Source: Gymnorhina tibicen (lineage: Eukaryota; Chordata; Aves; Passeriformes; Artamidae). From it: a DNA stretch of 64,000 nt. This document shows, piece after piece, positions 12,101 to 27,100 of the stretch (position 1 is its first letter; each line of letters begins with the position of its first letter). The notes beneath the pieces were generated by a model. That model worked only from the letters and a program-made list of their open reading frames with translations, was not told where the DNA came from and searched no databases. The DNA is taken from NCBI GenBank assembly GCA_013399875.1, contig VXAZ01006807.1, positions 1 through 64,000 of the forward strand. The letters run 5' to 3'. The position numbers and the translations under genes are program-made.

Positions 12101-15100
12101 CGTTGTATGGAACCTGCAGCAGTTGAGATGGTCTAGGGTAGTTTCTTCTCCTGCCTAAAGAGTGAAGATGTACAATATAAATAAAATTTCAGAAATATAT
12201 TTTCTAGTGAAAACACCAGTCATCTTCAGTGTAGGGGCCCTCCATGAGTGATTCCTGTAATTGACTTTCTGCAGCAGACAACAGAAGTCTGTCAGGGGCT
12301 TGCTCAAAGTTTGACTTCCTTGGAAACTTACTCAGGTAGAGAACACCCACTCTGATGCTTCTGTCCCAGTTTTCTGAAGTTCATGGATAGAGACAAACAC
12401 CTTTATCTTAAACAACCTATTGAACACATTTCCAAACTTAGGCGAATGGTCGTAACACAGAATTTAAGAGTCAAGTCCCTCTACTGGGAATTAAAAATGC
12501 CTGAGACTGTTCTCTGTCCCTGGGTCCAGTTTGTGTGAATTGTTGCAGTACATACTGTTAAAATCTCTTTCTTTGGAACAGACTGGCCACAGCCTTCCAA
12601 GGTCAGACCTTAGCCCCTGCCAGTTTTTCAGAACATCTTACAAGCAATGACTGAAATAAAAATAGTCTGTAATTGAAGCAACTCACTGGTAACCTTTCTT
12701 ACTGTTTGATAACAGTACTACTAACAGAGTGTCATATACATATTCCCTCCCAGCATTTCTGACTCATGAATATTGTGACTCCTTTTACAGAATACTGAAT
12801 ACAAAAAGGAGGAGAGGATTCAAGAAGTGAGCCATCAGCTTGTAAGGTAAATTCAGAGATTTGAAATAATTATATACTAGATGGTGTCTACTAAGATTCA
12901 GTCACCACAAAACCAGTAAGCATAAATTCTTAATCTCACATATCTGGGGTTAATATAGGTTTTCTTCGTAGGCCCAATACAATAGCAATTAAATAAAAAT
13001 CTGTGTGTTGCCTCTAAGGTGATTCAGATAAAAATGTATATATTTGTATTCCACTAATTATTTTTCTACACCTAATAGCAAGAGATATTTTGCAGTCCTC
13101 ATAAACTACATATATACTAGTCTAGGCACTTAGTTTGGGAGGCAGAAATGCTGTATTTTACTGCCTGGAAATTGACTCTGCAGTCATGTGGACACATGCA
13201 AGCTTCATGATGAACTACATAGGACTCTCTTATGCTGTGTCAGCAGTGCTGAATATTCAGGCAACGTTTTGAAGCTGTTGCTGCTGGGGTTGTGGCTGAG
13301 TCATTGTTTGTGCATAGCTGGGAAAGAAGAGTTTAGCTATTCCTGAATGGCAGGGAAGGCAGTATGGTTCAGTGGGATGTCCTGAAACCCTGGTTCAGCT
13401 TCAAGCACTGTTAATGTTGAATCATTCTTGATTTGTTACAACAGGATCCAGCCAAATTTTAATTTTTATTGTTGCCTTGTCCTATGTTTATCAATCCCAA
13501 TAGCAGTATATACAAATACTTACGAAGTAAAAATATTCTTTTCTTGAAGTCTGATACTTTCTATTTATAAAATAATCAAATAGATTATTAAGGAGCAAAG
13601 CTTGTTATTGATTTGCTCCTGCTCTCTGCCTCTGATTGTATTGTCCTCATAAATAAGACCCCTGAATGAAAAAACATGTTTGAAATCAGTCTTTGATTTA
13701 TAGCTTTTGAGCATATTGCACCAACCTGATCTTGATCTCTAGTTTGCTGCAGATATTAATACAAGTAATAAATGTGTGGGTTTAATAACTTTCTTCTCAC
13801 TACTTTTTCTTGCCTTTTGATGCAATTATAGGTGTTAAATTTGGACCAAGTTTCTGAAGTCTTTGCTGGTCATTCACTTGATTGTATCTATAAAAATACT
13901 TGTAGAAATATTTCAGTTAATCAGAAATTTCCAACTGTTTTTTCCTTTTCAGGAAAAAAGACTTTTTTCTAAAACGAACAAAATCCCCAGAAAGCAAAAT
14001 TGAAACATAACTGCTTTCTTACGAGTTAACCAATAAAATTGTTGTTCTCTTTTTGAATAGGACTGTAAAAGAGAAAGGAAAACTCATTGAAAAAGAGGAG
14101 ACAGACACAAGACAAGAGGTAAAACTAAGGAAGAGGAGATTTTTTTTATATTTTGAAATAATTTAAGTTATTTTAATATTTTTAAATGGACAGGTGCAGA
14201 TAGAACCAAATTTTCAGCAAGTCTGAAGCTGAAGCTGTATAGACTTGGATTTATTCGGAACAGTCTGTGCGGATACAGCCAAATTCTACCATAAAAATTT
14301 TTAAAAGTTTTGTGATATTTTCAGCTGTTTGATTCAGCTCATCTTTAAGTGTGAATTGTCTGTGGCGAGGACCTAAATTTCGTTTGTAGTTTGTGGAGAG
14401 AAATAGGCAGTTCAGTCCTTCTATATTTGGTTTCCTTTTCCATTATCTTCTCTGTCTTCATTGGCAGTAGGAGGCAATCTTAGGAGGGTGAAATCCCTAC
14501 TTAAGACCTGACTAAACAGGGAGAATTAAATCAAATTCCAGGGGTTTGCATTTTATGCTGTTGGTTTTTTTTTGGTGTATTTGTTGCTCCAAATGTCACA
14601 CTCTTCCAGGTATTCCAGCACGACTTCCTAATCCTGCTTTGCATTGACAATATATATATTTTCTCTATAAATTCTTTAAAATAGGAACCCAAACAACTGC
14701 TGACAGGTGGAGGTTTTTAGTGTGTAAAAACTGCATGTGTAAGAGATGCAAGGTTCTAAACATTTGTGTTATTAATAAAGCTGACAGCTCCGTAGGCATT
14801 TTCTGAGGTGATCATAGTAAAAGCAGCATAATAGCTAATAAAGACTCATCGTTGTGAGTGTATTAGTAAAGGTGTCTGACTAAATGGAAGAAGGATTTTT
14901 AAAAAAATTCTATGAATGATACTATATGAATTAGTTACTGCTGAGTACCTTCAGTCTTGCAGGCAGAACAAATTAGAGAAATTTCTCACCACCTAAGTTA
15001 TACTGGGGGACTCAATCTGTTAATAAAATAGTGCAGATGTTGATACCAGGAAAGCAGACATGGATACAACAGGAGAATAAGATAATTTTTATATGTAAAT

Positions 15101-18100
15101 AATTCTGCTAACATTGAATCCTCTACTTTATTTGCATGGAATAAGACTTATGGTATCCCTGCAATAACTTCAAATAAATTTCCTTTCTCTAAATTTTTTA
15201 TTTGATTAAAATAATGCCATTTATTTACACCAACTCTCCTGGTTTCAACATTTGCAATATTTTATTAGCAGATTGAGTTCCCCAGTGTAACTTAGGTTAG
15301 GGGTAATTTTGTCTAGTCCTCAAAAGGGTAGAGCAGACTTATTTTGTTGTTACACTGTCATTGAAATTATAGGCAACACAGCTGTTTTAATGTATTTTCC
15401 AGTAAAAATACTGGTAGAAAAATAGTTGGTCTTCCCAAGATAAGGTTGAGTTCTGTTTTTCTTCCTGTACTATTAGTTTCAGTAATTATCACTTGATAAT
15501 ACACTTCTATTTATCTGTATAAACTATGTTTGCTTGAAAATGTAGAAATAGCTGAGAACAACAACTATTAATCTATTTTATTCTAAGATTTGGCAGATAA
15601 GAGATTTTTTTGGTAAGATTATTTAACAGTTTCATTTATTTTTCTCATTTAGGAAATGCAAGATACACACATCTCTAATCCAGATACAGGACTTGATGAT
15701 TTTTCACCAAATTATGAAGATGACTTTGAAGTAAGTGAAAGTATGCAGTTGTCCGTCTGAAGTAATTCTTAAGTATCAAGATAGAGAATAACTTCATTCA
15801 CAGAAATAAACAGGATGTTACATGGGTTTTAGTTATTTTTTTGGTGACAGTGACCTTAACTTCTCTAACAGTAGGTAGTGAGTAATTAAAATGCTATGTA
15901 GAAACTCTCTGCTATGTATTTAGTTAGTTTTCATCAGAGGTTGGGAACCAACTTTTGTTTTTGAGTTGAAGTGTTCACAAAATGCTTTTTCTGCCTTTCT
16001 GGATTTCAATTACTTAAATGACTTCCTGTCAAAAATGATTAAATAATCAGAGCTAATAATTTCAGGTAAAAAGTAAAAAAAAAGCCTGTTTATCATTGCA
16101 AAAATATCATAGGAAAAAGGTATTGACACGCAGCATTCACTTCACTAATTTGTTTAATTGAACTCCCTATTTTATAGCTCTCTCTTGTCCACTTTAAAGT
16201 TATTAGGATACAAGAGTGTATTGGATGTGCTTTCATTGTGAGCTGAACTAGAATCATCTTTGTTCAGTGAGGGTAGAATTCATCTCCACTCATGTCAGGA
16301 GTGATGATTTCCACTGTTGAGCTGGTCTCTGTAGTAGCCCCTTGCCATGCAGTGAAGAGAAATAAGCACATTTAAGACTTGTTCATATCATATGTGTTAG
16401 GTGATTATTTTAGCGTGACATGAATTGTCTTCATTTAGAGAGTTTATTAAAGTTTGACCCTTAGGCATGGATAGGGAGTGTGGTAGTTTAGTAAATGTGA
16501 GCCTGCCATTAAAGGACAGCTTGAATTAAAACTGTCAAATAAACAACTTCATACATCCCTGAAGCATTTATGCCACTGAGCACTGTTATTTTATCTTTTT
16601 AAAGAACACATAATTCACCGAAACATGTAGTATCTACTTTAGGCTATTAAATAAAAAAACTATTTTGGGCACTGTAGAACAACGCTGAGATTATCTTCTC
16701 TTGATTAAAATTACTGCACAATTAAGAGATGCCATTTTCTTTCCATCAGTTATTTTAGAATTCTTTTCAGTCAGAGGATTTATAGCCATCTGTATCAGGT
16801 GTTTATTTTGGCACCATTTTATAATTTCTGTAAAAGATCTTGAAAAAGACATCTATAGTCCGTGTTTACCAAGTATTGAAAGTTCTGTTACTTTCAAAGG
16901 ACTATGAAGATGATTTTGAAGATGATGAAGACAAAAGTGGTGAAGAAAGAGATGCAGAAGAAAAACAAAGAGAGGTACCATTTTCCAGAACATCGGAAAT
17001 TGAAGAAATTCAAAGAGCAATTACTGCAGAAAATGATAGAATTTTTACTCCATTGCTAAAGAAAGTGGAAAACGAAAAAAAGGAACCAGTCATGGGTATG
17101 TACTAGATACTCATGTTTTTTAATTAAATGTGTGAGTAACACATACAACTTACAAGTCAGCAGGCCACCTTTTCTAGAAGTCTGCCTAAAGGCCAAAATC
17201 TCGTCCTCTGGATGAGTCATGTAGGTTTGTGGGTAAGCACTGTAACGTCCATATTGCTAAATGATTCATAGGCATTACTAATCATTTAAAATGTGAAATA
17301 TAAAAATGTACAGACTGACATTTAATACATCTTATTTTGGGTAAGAGGAGCATATGAGCGTCTGGATTTTGAAAACTTGAGGAGTGCTGGAACAGTTTGG
17401 GGCTTCTGCTGGCATTAAATTCACCTTTTTCTTTTAAGCAAATTTGAAGCAACTGTTCTGGGAGGGAAGGCAAAAGAAATATCAATACTACTGAAATATA
17501 TAGCACTTTATCACTTTTAAATGCAGGCTCTTTCTGAAATGTTGTCTGGCATTCAGTTGATCTGATACCTGTGACTGCTACTCATTTAAACTGCAGTTGT
17601 GTTCTTTGCAGCCTGCACTGAAGTGAGCAGCCATCTAGAGTCATTGTGCAAAAGAATATTTAATAGCTTTTCAGTCTGGTTCATAAAGTTAGTACAGTCA
17701 TGGAAGAATAGCATGGAATTTCTGTAAGTCTTTACAGAATCTCTTAAAGGTCTTTTCTAGTGTAGAAGAGTCTCTGACTCAGTCAATAGGTTTTCAGTTA
17801 ATGGTCATTGCAGTCAAAACCAGTATACTGTAACGTAAATTTCTTCTTGCAGAAGATTTATGTAATTATTATTCTTCTAATGAACAATCCAGAATCAATA
17901 AAGATTTTTAAATTTCAAAATTGTAGCATTTGTTGCTTTATTCTTAATTATACAACACATTCTTTCTCTGATGAACTTTTGATCTCGTTTGGTTAAAATG
18001 GTGGTTGATCAGTCTGGTAATTATTTTTATAAGTTTAAAAGCATTTTACAAGTATTGCCTAAAAAGGCAGTCATCCTTTGAAGAAGTGAGGCACCGTTAG

Positions 18101-21100
18101 TCCTGGCTGGAAGTTGGATCTTAAGGTCAATTAGCTACAATCTAGCCAGAAAGGGAGTAAGATCGATGTGACTGACATCAGTTGTTATAATTGGTCTCTT
18201 AACTGTGGCTTTGTAAGGAACAGTTTTCAGTGTTTTCCTTGTTCATCCAAGGACATTAGTTAAGCCTGTGTTGTTGAGGTTCTCCACTACCTGTAGTGAT
18301 GAGTTCTTACTCAGAGGTGTAGTGTGCACATGGTGAAGTCTGTGTGACTTTAATACAATTTTTAGAATTGATCATAGAGCGTTTTACTGTACACAGGGGG
18401 ACAAGGGACCTGCTGATGGCAAGAGAAAGAAAGAGGCCCTTACTGTATCATAGTCTTGTAAAGTCAAAATTAAAATGGTCAGTCATTTTGAGCTGATGGA
18501 TTGATAAAGAACCATTGTAAGGGCCATATGCTGGCCCATTACTGAAGTTAAACTCATTGTACTGAAAATAGTGATAGGGCACTTTGTGAAACATGGGAAC
18601 CAGGAACTTTTAGTAGCTGTGTTGTAATAAATCTTCTGCTTTTAAGACTTGCTGCTTAACATTTTCATGCACTTTTAAGTGTGAACTGTAACACACTGTG
18701 TTTTACAATATCACAGAAAGGCAAGATTCTTCTTTCAGAAGCTCTTTTTGTGGAATATTCATGGATTTCCAAATGGCAAACCAACGACAAAGCAGCCGAA
18801 GTATGGCCAGTAAGCAGAAGTAAGTGTATTTTAAATAATCCACACAAAATGGCAGCTCACTATGTGAGTTGTAGTTCTTTCATTATATTTGAAATATGTG
18901 AAGTTTATAAACTTGAGCCTTATGGAATCAAATATTTTGTTAACTAGCAGTAATTAGTTCTTAAGTGAATATAATTTACAGGTATTGCTACATGCCATTT
19001 TATAAGAGAAATGTATCTATATATCAGTTTATGTGCATCATTTTATTACAGAATGAGTTGCCAGGATTCTAATTTCTTTGTATAATGCTTCAGTCACCTA
19101 ATTAGATATTGACTTAAAGTACTAAAGAGAAAGCCTTTTAGCTACCATCAGGTCTCTGCGGAACTGTAATTTTTTGAAATAATCAAGACTATATGGTGCA
19201 TGTAGTTGCCAAAATAGCATGTTCCCTTTCAGGGATAACATCAATTACTGTAAAAATATGTTATTACTGATCTAAAATTGATCTAGATTTGAGATACCTA
19301 AGACATCTCTGTATTTTAAAGAAACAAATTGATACCTGCTTTTTGTGGAACTTGCCAGGAACTCCAGTTTTGTCTGAAGCACTGTATGTATCTCCAATTC
19401 TCTGTTACAATGCTTGGATGCATAAAGCAAGATTATTAAATTTTATTGTTTATACTGGATTCCACTGTTTCATGGCTGCACATCAGTGGCTAATCTTCAC
19501 ATAAGGGAGATTTTATTGTCTAAGGTACTTAATTCACATTGCCTAAAATTTTATGCTCAGATTTTTACACAAGTTCATTGTCTAGGTTTCTCCTCTAGAC
19601 AGTGGAGACAGATTGAGAAACTCAGGAAGGCATTTCTGAAGAACTGCCTTCTGGAACATTTGTCAGCCTCTGCTGATTATGTAGCATGACTGATCATGAC
19701 TATGTTTATAACTCTGTGTGCATGCTAACAACATACACAGCCTGTGAAGATAACGAGCATTTTCATGGAAAGAGAAAGGGGTTTGGAATTTAATGCTGTG
19801 ATAATACATTACTACCAGTAAATAGACTGAAAGCATCCCATAAATGAGTTGTGGCACTTGGGAGTTGTAAATTATAAATATAAGCTTATTAGTTTATATT
19901 AAGGATTTGTCTGCATGTACCACTAAGATTTGTAACTAGGAAGCAACTTTCATATGTTTGAGTTAGATCTCAGCAGTCTATGCCCGTGTTTGTGAAGAGG
20001 TGATATATTAGGAAGCACAAGTTAAAATAAAATGTGGGTAAGAATATGCAATGGATGTCATCAAGTAGCAAAAAGGAGATGTGAAAATTGTCTTTATGCA
20101 TGAAGAAAAATTCACCTTAAAATACTGATGAAATTGAGCTCTTGTTGCTTTTTCAAATACCATCTTTCTGAGAAGAAGCTGTAACTAGGATATGCATCTG
20201 CAAGACTGTTTACTGTGGAATTGCTACATATCCATAATTGTATCTGGTTTGTATTTATACATCACTTTTAAGTACATTAAAAAAACCTGCAAGTGCAAGA
20301 GGGAGAAAGGGAGACTGCAAAAATTGTCTCATTGTCAAAGACTGTACTACAGCAAGAGCCTGGAACTGACTTGTAAGCAGACATCTCCGTGCAATTTAAG
20401 CAGTTCACTCTGAAAATGAAATATCTTAACAGCTTTATGGCATTAAAGCAGATAGATAGTTGTGTGAATTGTGTCAAAGACTGTCAGTCTTTTCATTATC
20501 CACACATCCATACAAGTGGAATGATAATCTCTTTGTAGCTGATGATAGTAAGTATTATCACAGTTTCTTAGTTGACAAAGTAAGATACAGTATATGAAGG
20601 TAGACTAATTTTCCAATTAAGAATCAAAATATAGATTTATTTGTGAGCACAAATGAAAAAATTAAAGGAGGCAGAAAATAAAAGAATTGAGGGAAGATGG
20701 ATAAGACAGTTGAGTTACATTTTATCATTCCAGTAGGGGAATTTAGAAAGATTTGGCATTTCACAGGACAAAGAGACTCAACTATCTCAAATCCTGTACA
20801 ATATGCTAATCTTGCTCCAGACAAAAAATGCAAGTGGAAAAATGCACATCTTCCTCAATCTCGAGTACTCATTTCCATACAGTTTAGACCAAGTCCAATT
20901 GTCCAGTAACTGATGATGTTTTTTGAGGCCTCGTGTCAGGCCAAGAGGTCAGCATCCGTGTCCACAGGTTATGAATCTGCAGTAAATTAATTTCATGTAT
21001 GTATTTAAAATATATTTTAGGATTGCTGCTAATGTTGTTTGTTTCCTTAGTGATGTAAAGAGGTACAAGTTCAGTCTGTTGTGTATGTCTGACAAAGCTA

Positions 21101-24100
21101 GGACATTACAGAAGGTCTTTACAAAGCATGTACACATAGGAGTGATGTGAGCTTATAAAATGAATTCAGGAGAATTATCCACTGTCCTAACTATAGAAGA
21201 AAGAGACATTCATCTGTTACCTCACAGAACAGCTTTGGAATACTTAGGCAAGATGATCTGCTGAGCTTTTGATAGTTTGGCTTTTGTAATAAACCATGTT
21301 AAGTTTGCCATTTGCAATTAGTATTGCATTTTCAAATATGATCATTATCTCAGCATAACATGAAATGAGAACTCATAACAGTATTGTATGTACTTCTATT
21401 GGTATATTTTTATCTGCTAATTAATTTTGGCACAACTTCAATTCACATAGATTAAAGGATTGTTAGATCTCTGGTACTATACAACATCAGGTTGTCATTC
21501 TTTAAGAATACCGAATGCTTGGTCTTAATCATTTTTGTGTTTCTCTCTTGTGATTCATCCTAAAGAAAACGGAGTTCAGAACTTCTCCCACTAATTGACC
21601 TGGATTTCTCAGTTAGTTTTTCATTACTGGATTTGCCCCCTGTCAATGAGTACGACATGTATATCAGGAATTTTGGTAAAATGAACACTAAGCAGGTGCG
21701 TAACAAATACATAGTAACATTTAAATCCTCAAAATGCTGATTCTCCTCCTGGAAAATAATTTTCCTTAAAAAATAAAGTTGCTAAAGCTACCAGGACATA
21801 AAGTAAAAAATTAATAATCTTCTAAACCTCAATCACCATAAAGCAATGATCTCGAAACTTTTGGCCAGACAGGCCATTTCCTTTCTGTATTAGAAGAGGA
21901 CTCTCATTTTCCTTCCCCATTTTCAAAAGGCTTTCTGTCTGTCTGTGGCTCACTGTCCTCAAATATGCTGGGTTTGGTGTTTACACATCATGGAAGACAT
22001 TCTGTATTTTTGCGTTATTATTTATTTAGCACTCTGGTGTGAAATGTGGTAAAATTTGCATGCACAAAATAGTGACAGTGTGTCAGTATGCTCAGGTCTG
22101 AATTTAAAAACAAAAAAGGTTGAGTTTCAAATTTCAGTTTTAAAATTACTAAGTTCTATTGAGTTTTGTGCTGTCATTCTTAGCTGTGTCACCCATATAT
22201 TGATAATTTTATCTTTCTACTTTAGGCATATGTTCAGTGTAACGAGGACAATCTTGACAGAGACATTCAGACTGAGGAAGTTGAGACATTGGAGAAATGG
22301 ACACAGCATCCAGGAGAAAGTGCTCTTGTATCTGGAGGTGAAGAACATTTTAATCTTACTCACGGATGAGTGCACGTCATGTAAACTTTCTCTTTGGTAT
22401 CCGTTACTTGTGAGAATCTATAGAGTGGCAGGCTGCATTGATAGCAAGCTGACACAGGCGCTCTGAATCCTCATGTGGAAGGTATGAAAAATAAGTGGCA
22501 GAAATAGTTTTTCCTTCTGGCTTGATGTTTCCGTTGGCAGCAAAAATGAGTCTCCAACAGATCTTGTTCTTCAACGCTGTTATTTCTGCTGAAGATAAGT
22601 TGATTCCTGCCACTCTCGCTTAAAAATTAAATTGTCCTTATACTTTTTTTAACTGGTTCCCTTTTGAAGCTTTAAGTTTGGGGGTCTTTTTCTGTTTTTC
22701 ACAGGTCCCATAAACAGCAAGGATACATCAGTGAATGGAGCTCCAACACCTAAAATTGATTCTCAAAGATTAGGAAATTTTCTGCGGTCTGCTTGCCAGG
22801 TACACTTACATCCTCAATATCCCTTATGAGCCGTGTGCATAAGTATACAGTGTGATAGATCACTTACAGTTCTTGTTCTCACTAATTTAAATAAATTACT
22901 TAAATAATACTCGTTATCAAAGGAATAATCTCTCTGCAAAAGAATGGAATCAGAGCTGTGCAACTTTTAAGCCTGTAAAGCTGTATTTGCAAAGTTACAA
23001 AATTAACAAATTGATAAAGGTTTATGAAATTAATCCAAGTAACTTTAGAAAGCTACGAATAGCAAAGCTGAAAGACAAGATGACCCTTTTATTTCTATAA
23101 ATGTAATTATGTTTGAAAGGTGATTGCTGTTTTGCTAGAGGAAGATCAAGTTGCAACACAACCCAGGAAACTAAGATCTCGACAAACCAGTCTGTCTATT
23201 AGTGATAGCTGTTTCCAGTTAAATACTAACCAGCCATTCCTCCATGGTAAGGGAATTTTATTCTACACCTTTTAGTGTACAGAGTGAACTCTTCTTTCTT
23301 ATGCAAACTACTGTGTTCTTTGTCATGACTGTGCAAACAGCACATATCAGGATATACAGATGATGTAAACCTCAATTTTCTTTTAACTGCACTAATCTTG
23401 CTGGAACTCTGTGCAGATTGGTTTCACATAGGAAACGTCAGAGCATCTTACAAGAAATATATTCCATCTATTCCTACTAGAAAAGTTAATAATTAACATG
23501 ATGTGTGTAATTTCTAGTCCCTGTTGTTGAAGGGACATCCCAAGGGGTGTAATTTTATTTGGGCTCTTTATGCTGACAGTAGGGCCAAAAGTTACAAATA
23601 AAGGCAGGTTATTAAACAGGGAAAGTGTAGCCTGGTATAGTTGAAAAGCAATTATATCTTCTCTATATGAACAGTAGCTGTTCAGATGAAAAGTGAAAAA
23701 TAGAGCATCTGTAATTATGTTAGGCAGGCCTATTATAACACAGACCCTTACGTTATCTAACATGAACACATGAGATGAAACAAAAAAAGCCTGGCCTGTG
23801 CTGTTTCCTGTTTGAGACTCAGTTTAATTTTCAGTGTATATACTGACATCAGATCAAATTGGCTTGCTTATGCCCAGAATAATTATTCTATTGATTTCCT
23901 GGCTCTCTTCCTTTTTGCTTTTTATTTCTAATATTTTGGATGCCTTCTTTAGTCCCTCCTTTTTTACTGTATAGCTTCAAAAGCAAGACAGTGTTAACAG
24001 AAATATTCTTCATAATTGCATCTTAGTTTCTTTGTTTGTTGCTATAGAAGCTAAATATGCTTTTCCATCTGCAGTGAGTTTGCTTTTTCATTTATTGCTT

Positions 24101-27100
24101 TTCTTTCTTGACTTTTTTTTTAATGGTTTAGACCGAAAAATACCCTGCTTATATGTCTCTCAAGTTCAGAGGCAGGCACTACTTTCTGTTCATGGATTAC
24201 CTGAAAAGGCGGGTGTTGGTTTGCTGAGCAGAAAGAGCCTCATATGTGTTTGGAACATCTGGCAGCCCTCCAGTCCTCAGAAAGTTTTAATATGTGATTC
24301 AGAGGTATGTTTTAATAACATTGTCTATTTGCCCATCAATTAAAACACTTTATTTGAAGATTTTATTTTTACTTGGGGTCTTTTTCTTGTCTTGCTGCAA
24401 AATACGCCATCTTATATCTTTTGAGAAACACATTTGAGTCTAGTGAACAAAGCACTATTCTCATTCTATTTTGTGCTCCAGAACTAGATTGTAGTGATGA
24501 TCATGGTTTTGTTGGTTGTTTTGATTGTTTAATTTTGACTCTATTTCATGGTTGAAGAGTGAATGGAAGTAAAACATCTGGTTCAGATGTTGTTAGGACT
24601 TCTCTCTACTCATCATTCTCATACAGCTGAGTGACCCCCTTCAGCTTTGTGGCAGTAGATGCAGATTACACATCAATTGTTTTGAAAAGGGAAGGCCTGC
24701 TGAAAATCTTGTATCCTCCTTCCCTTTAAAAATAGATTGCCCTTCTGCCATAAACACATGTAATCTGTGTTTTCTGGGTTTACGTGCTCACAAATTTATT
24801 TCAGGCTCATCAAATCATTGACCTTTACCATAATATCAACCCTGCATGTTTTTACTGTTTAAAAGGTGGTATGTTGCTGCTTTAGTCCCAGTAAAGCAAC
24901 ATTAGTTTTTGCTGGAACAGTAGATGGTTCATTGTTGGTGTGGGATCTTCGAGAAGACTTGAGAATGCACCCTCGTATGATGATCAGTGAAACTGAGTGG
25001 ACATTTAGAGTTCCCACATTTTCCACGGGTGAGTATCTGTGCATCCTGGTCAGCCACTTTGTGCACAGTTGACAGAAATTGTCACCTAAGTCTGGGAGTT
25101 TCTGTAATGTTCATGCAAGATATCCTAGAGTGAAGAATAACGTACAGCAATAGTTTTGTAAATAGTCTTATTATTTCAAAACAACTCCTTCTTTATGTGT
25201 TTTTTCCCTTTTCGTGTGTGTGTGCAGGTGCTACCATTTCACAGGACCATGTAGTGATAGGACAAGGGGGAATGACCATAATCTGAAGGAGGAGGTTAGT
25301 TATTAGGAAGACATTTTTTCCTGTGAGGGTGGTGAGGCACTGGAACAGGTTGGCCAGAGAAGCTGTGCATGCCCTGTCCCTGGAAGTGTTCAAGGCCAGG
25401 CTGGATGGGGCTCTGAGCAACCTGGTCCAGTGGAAGGTGTCTCTGCCCATGGCAGAGGGTTGGAACAAGATGATCTTTAAGATCCCTTCCAATCCAAACC
25501 ATTATATGATTTTCTGATATAACTTTGGCTGTGGTATTATTATTTTTCTAAAACACCCCACTACACACATTCAGAAAATCCTCTTTGCTTCACGAGTGTT
25601 TCTAATTGCAGCAGCCATGTAAAAGTAAACAGTACCTGGTGGTTGATAGAATTTAAATTTTTTTAATAGATCAAAGTTGCTTGGTCTTGTGTTGCACACT
25701 GGTAGTCAAATATATGTGTACAGTTTCATGTAGTTGCTTATGTAAGCAGGCAGGTTTAATGCTGGACACTTAGGAAGCTTTAATGCCTTCAGTCTTAAAT
25801 GAGATTACGTTCAGTGCACAGGGCAAGTCCAGAAATCACGAGTATCTGACAAAGAACACACATTGAAATTACTCTAAGCACACATTTGCCTTAAAATGCT
25901 ATTAAAGGGTAAATATATTTTTTCTGGCGGTGAATACTTTGTTTCAGGATTTTTCAGGATACTTTCTACTAAGAGTAATTTTTCTTCAATTTTGTCTTCC
26001 TTTATAGTAAACAGTGATTTATTTCTACCCCTGTTGTTTATGGAGCTTGAAATAATCATAATTCTTTCCATGGTAACCCTGAAGTGGCAGATTTTAATGA
26101 AATGTCTGGTACAGTGGTATAAATGGTGCATCAGTCACTTGGAAAATGGGAAGTGAATAGAAACATTGAAACATTGATTTATCTAGTAGTATTCTGTTAA
26201 TTTAGGAAACAGTTTGCAGTCTTGTGTTTGAGACTTGTGCAAAGTTCATTATTTACTATTCTTTCTTTGTAATCATCATTCTCCCATAAGCTGAAAAGTG
26301 ATTAAGGTTTTGTTGTTGGTTTTTTTGGAAAGTAATATGTTTAACTTTCATTATCCTTATTTACAGATGGTATTCTGAACTCAGTAAACCACACCTCTCC
26401 TATACTGGCAGTGGAACCTGTCTCAACTTCTCTCAACAGTGACCACAGTTATGGGCTCTCAAGCCTCTCTTATCAGGAGGGTATGTAAGCTGCTCTTCTA
26501 AGCATCAGTACCTCTGAGTCTTTCTTTAGGTATCTAGTGAAACAAATACATCATAGCCGAAATCCAGTTTATAATCCCAGTCTGCATCTTTAGTTGTACG
26601 TAGTATCAATTGTGTGCAACATTCATGTTTGTTTTCTGCTCTCACTTTTATGTAATGTACATTCAGCGTAGCTTCACATCAGATGTGGGTGTGTGCTTAT
26701 TATGTCTGTTTTCCAGACCATATTTCCATGATTAAAACAAGTCGAAGACTGCCTTTGAAAGAGTCTTAGTGCTTCTCTAATGTCCAAAAAAATCCCTGTC
26801 TGAGTCAGTGGAGCAACTTACTTACATCTGAAAGAACGTGCAATGTGTGGCTGTAATTGGTGGTTTTCCTGTGCCTTTTGCCTGTTCTTTTTTATGACCA
26901 ACCTTTGCAAAGAAACTCTAATCCTCATATCCTCAAATTCTCAGACAGTGTGCTAGGGAAGACATTATCACTTCCATTGCAGATTTGTACTTTGAAATCC
27001 ATAGTGGTTTGAAGAAATGTGCTGCATATTGCAGGTTTTACAAGATTTCATCTGTTTCACTTTATGTTCTCTTTCAAAGCCCATGCAGAACCCAGACATT

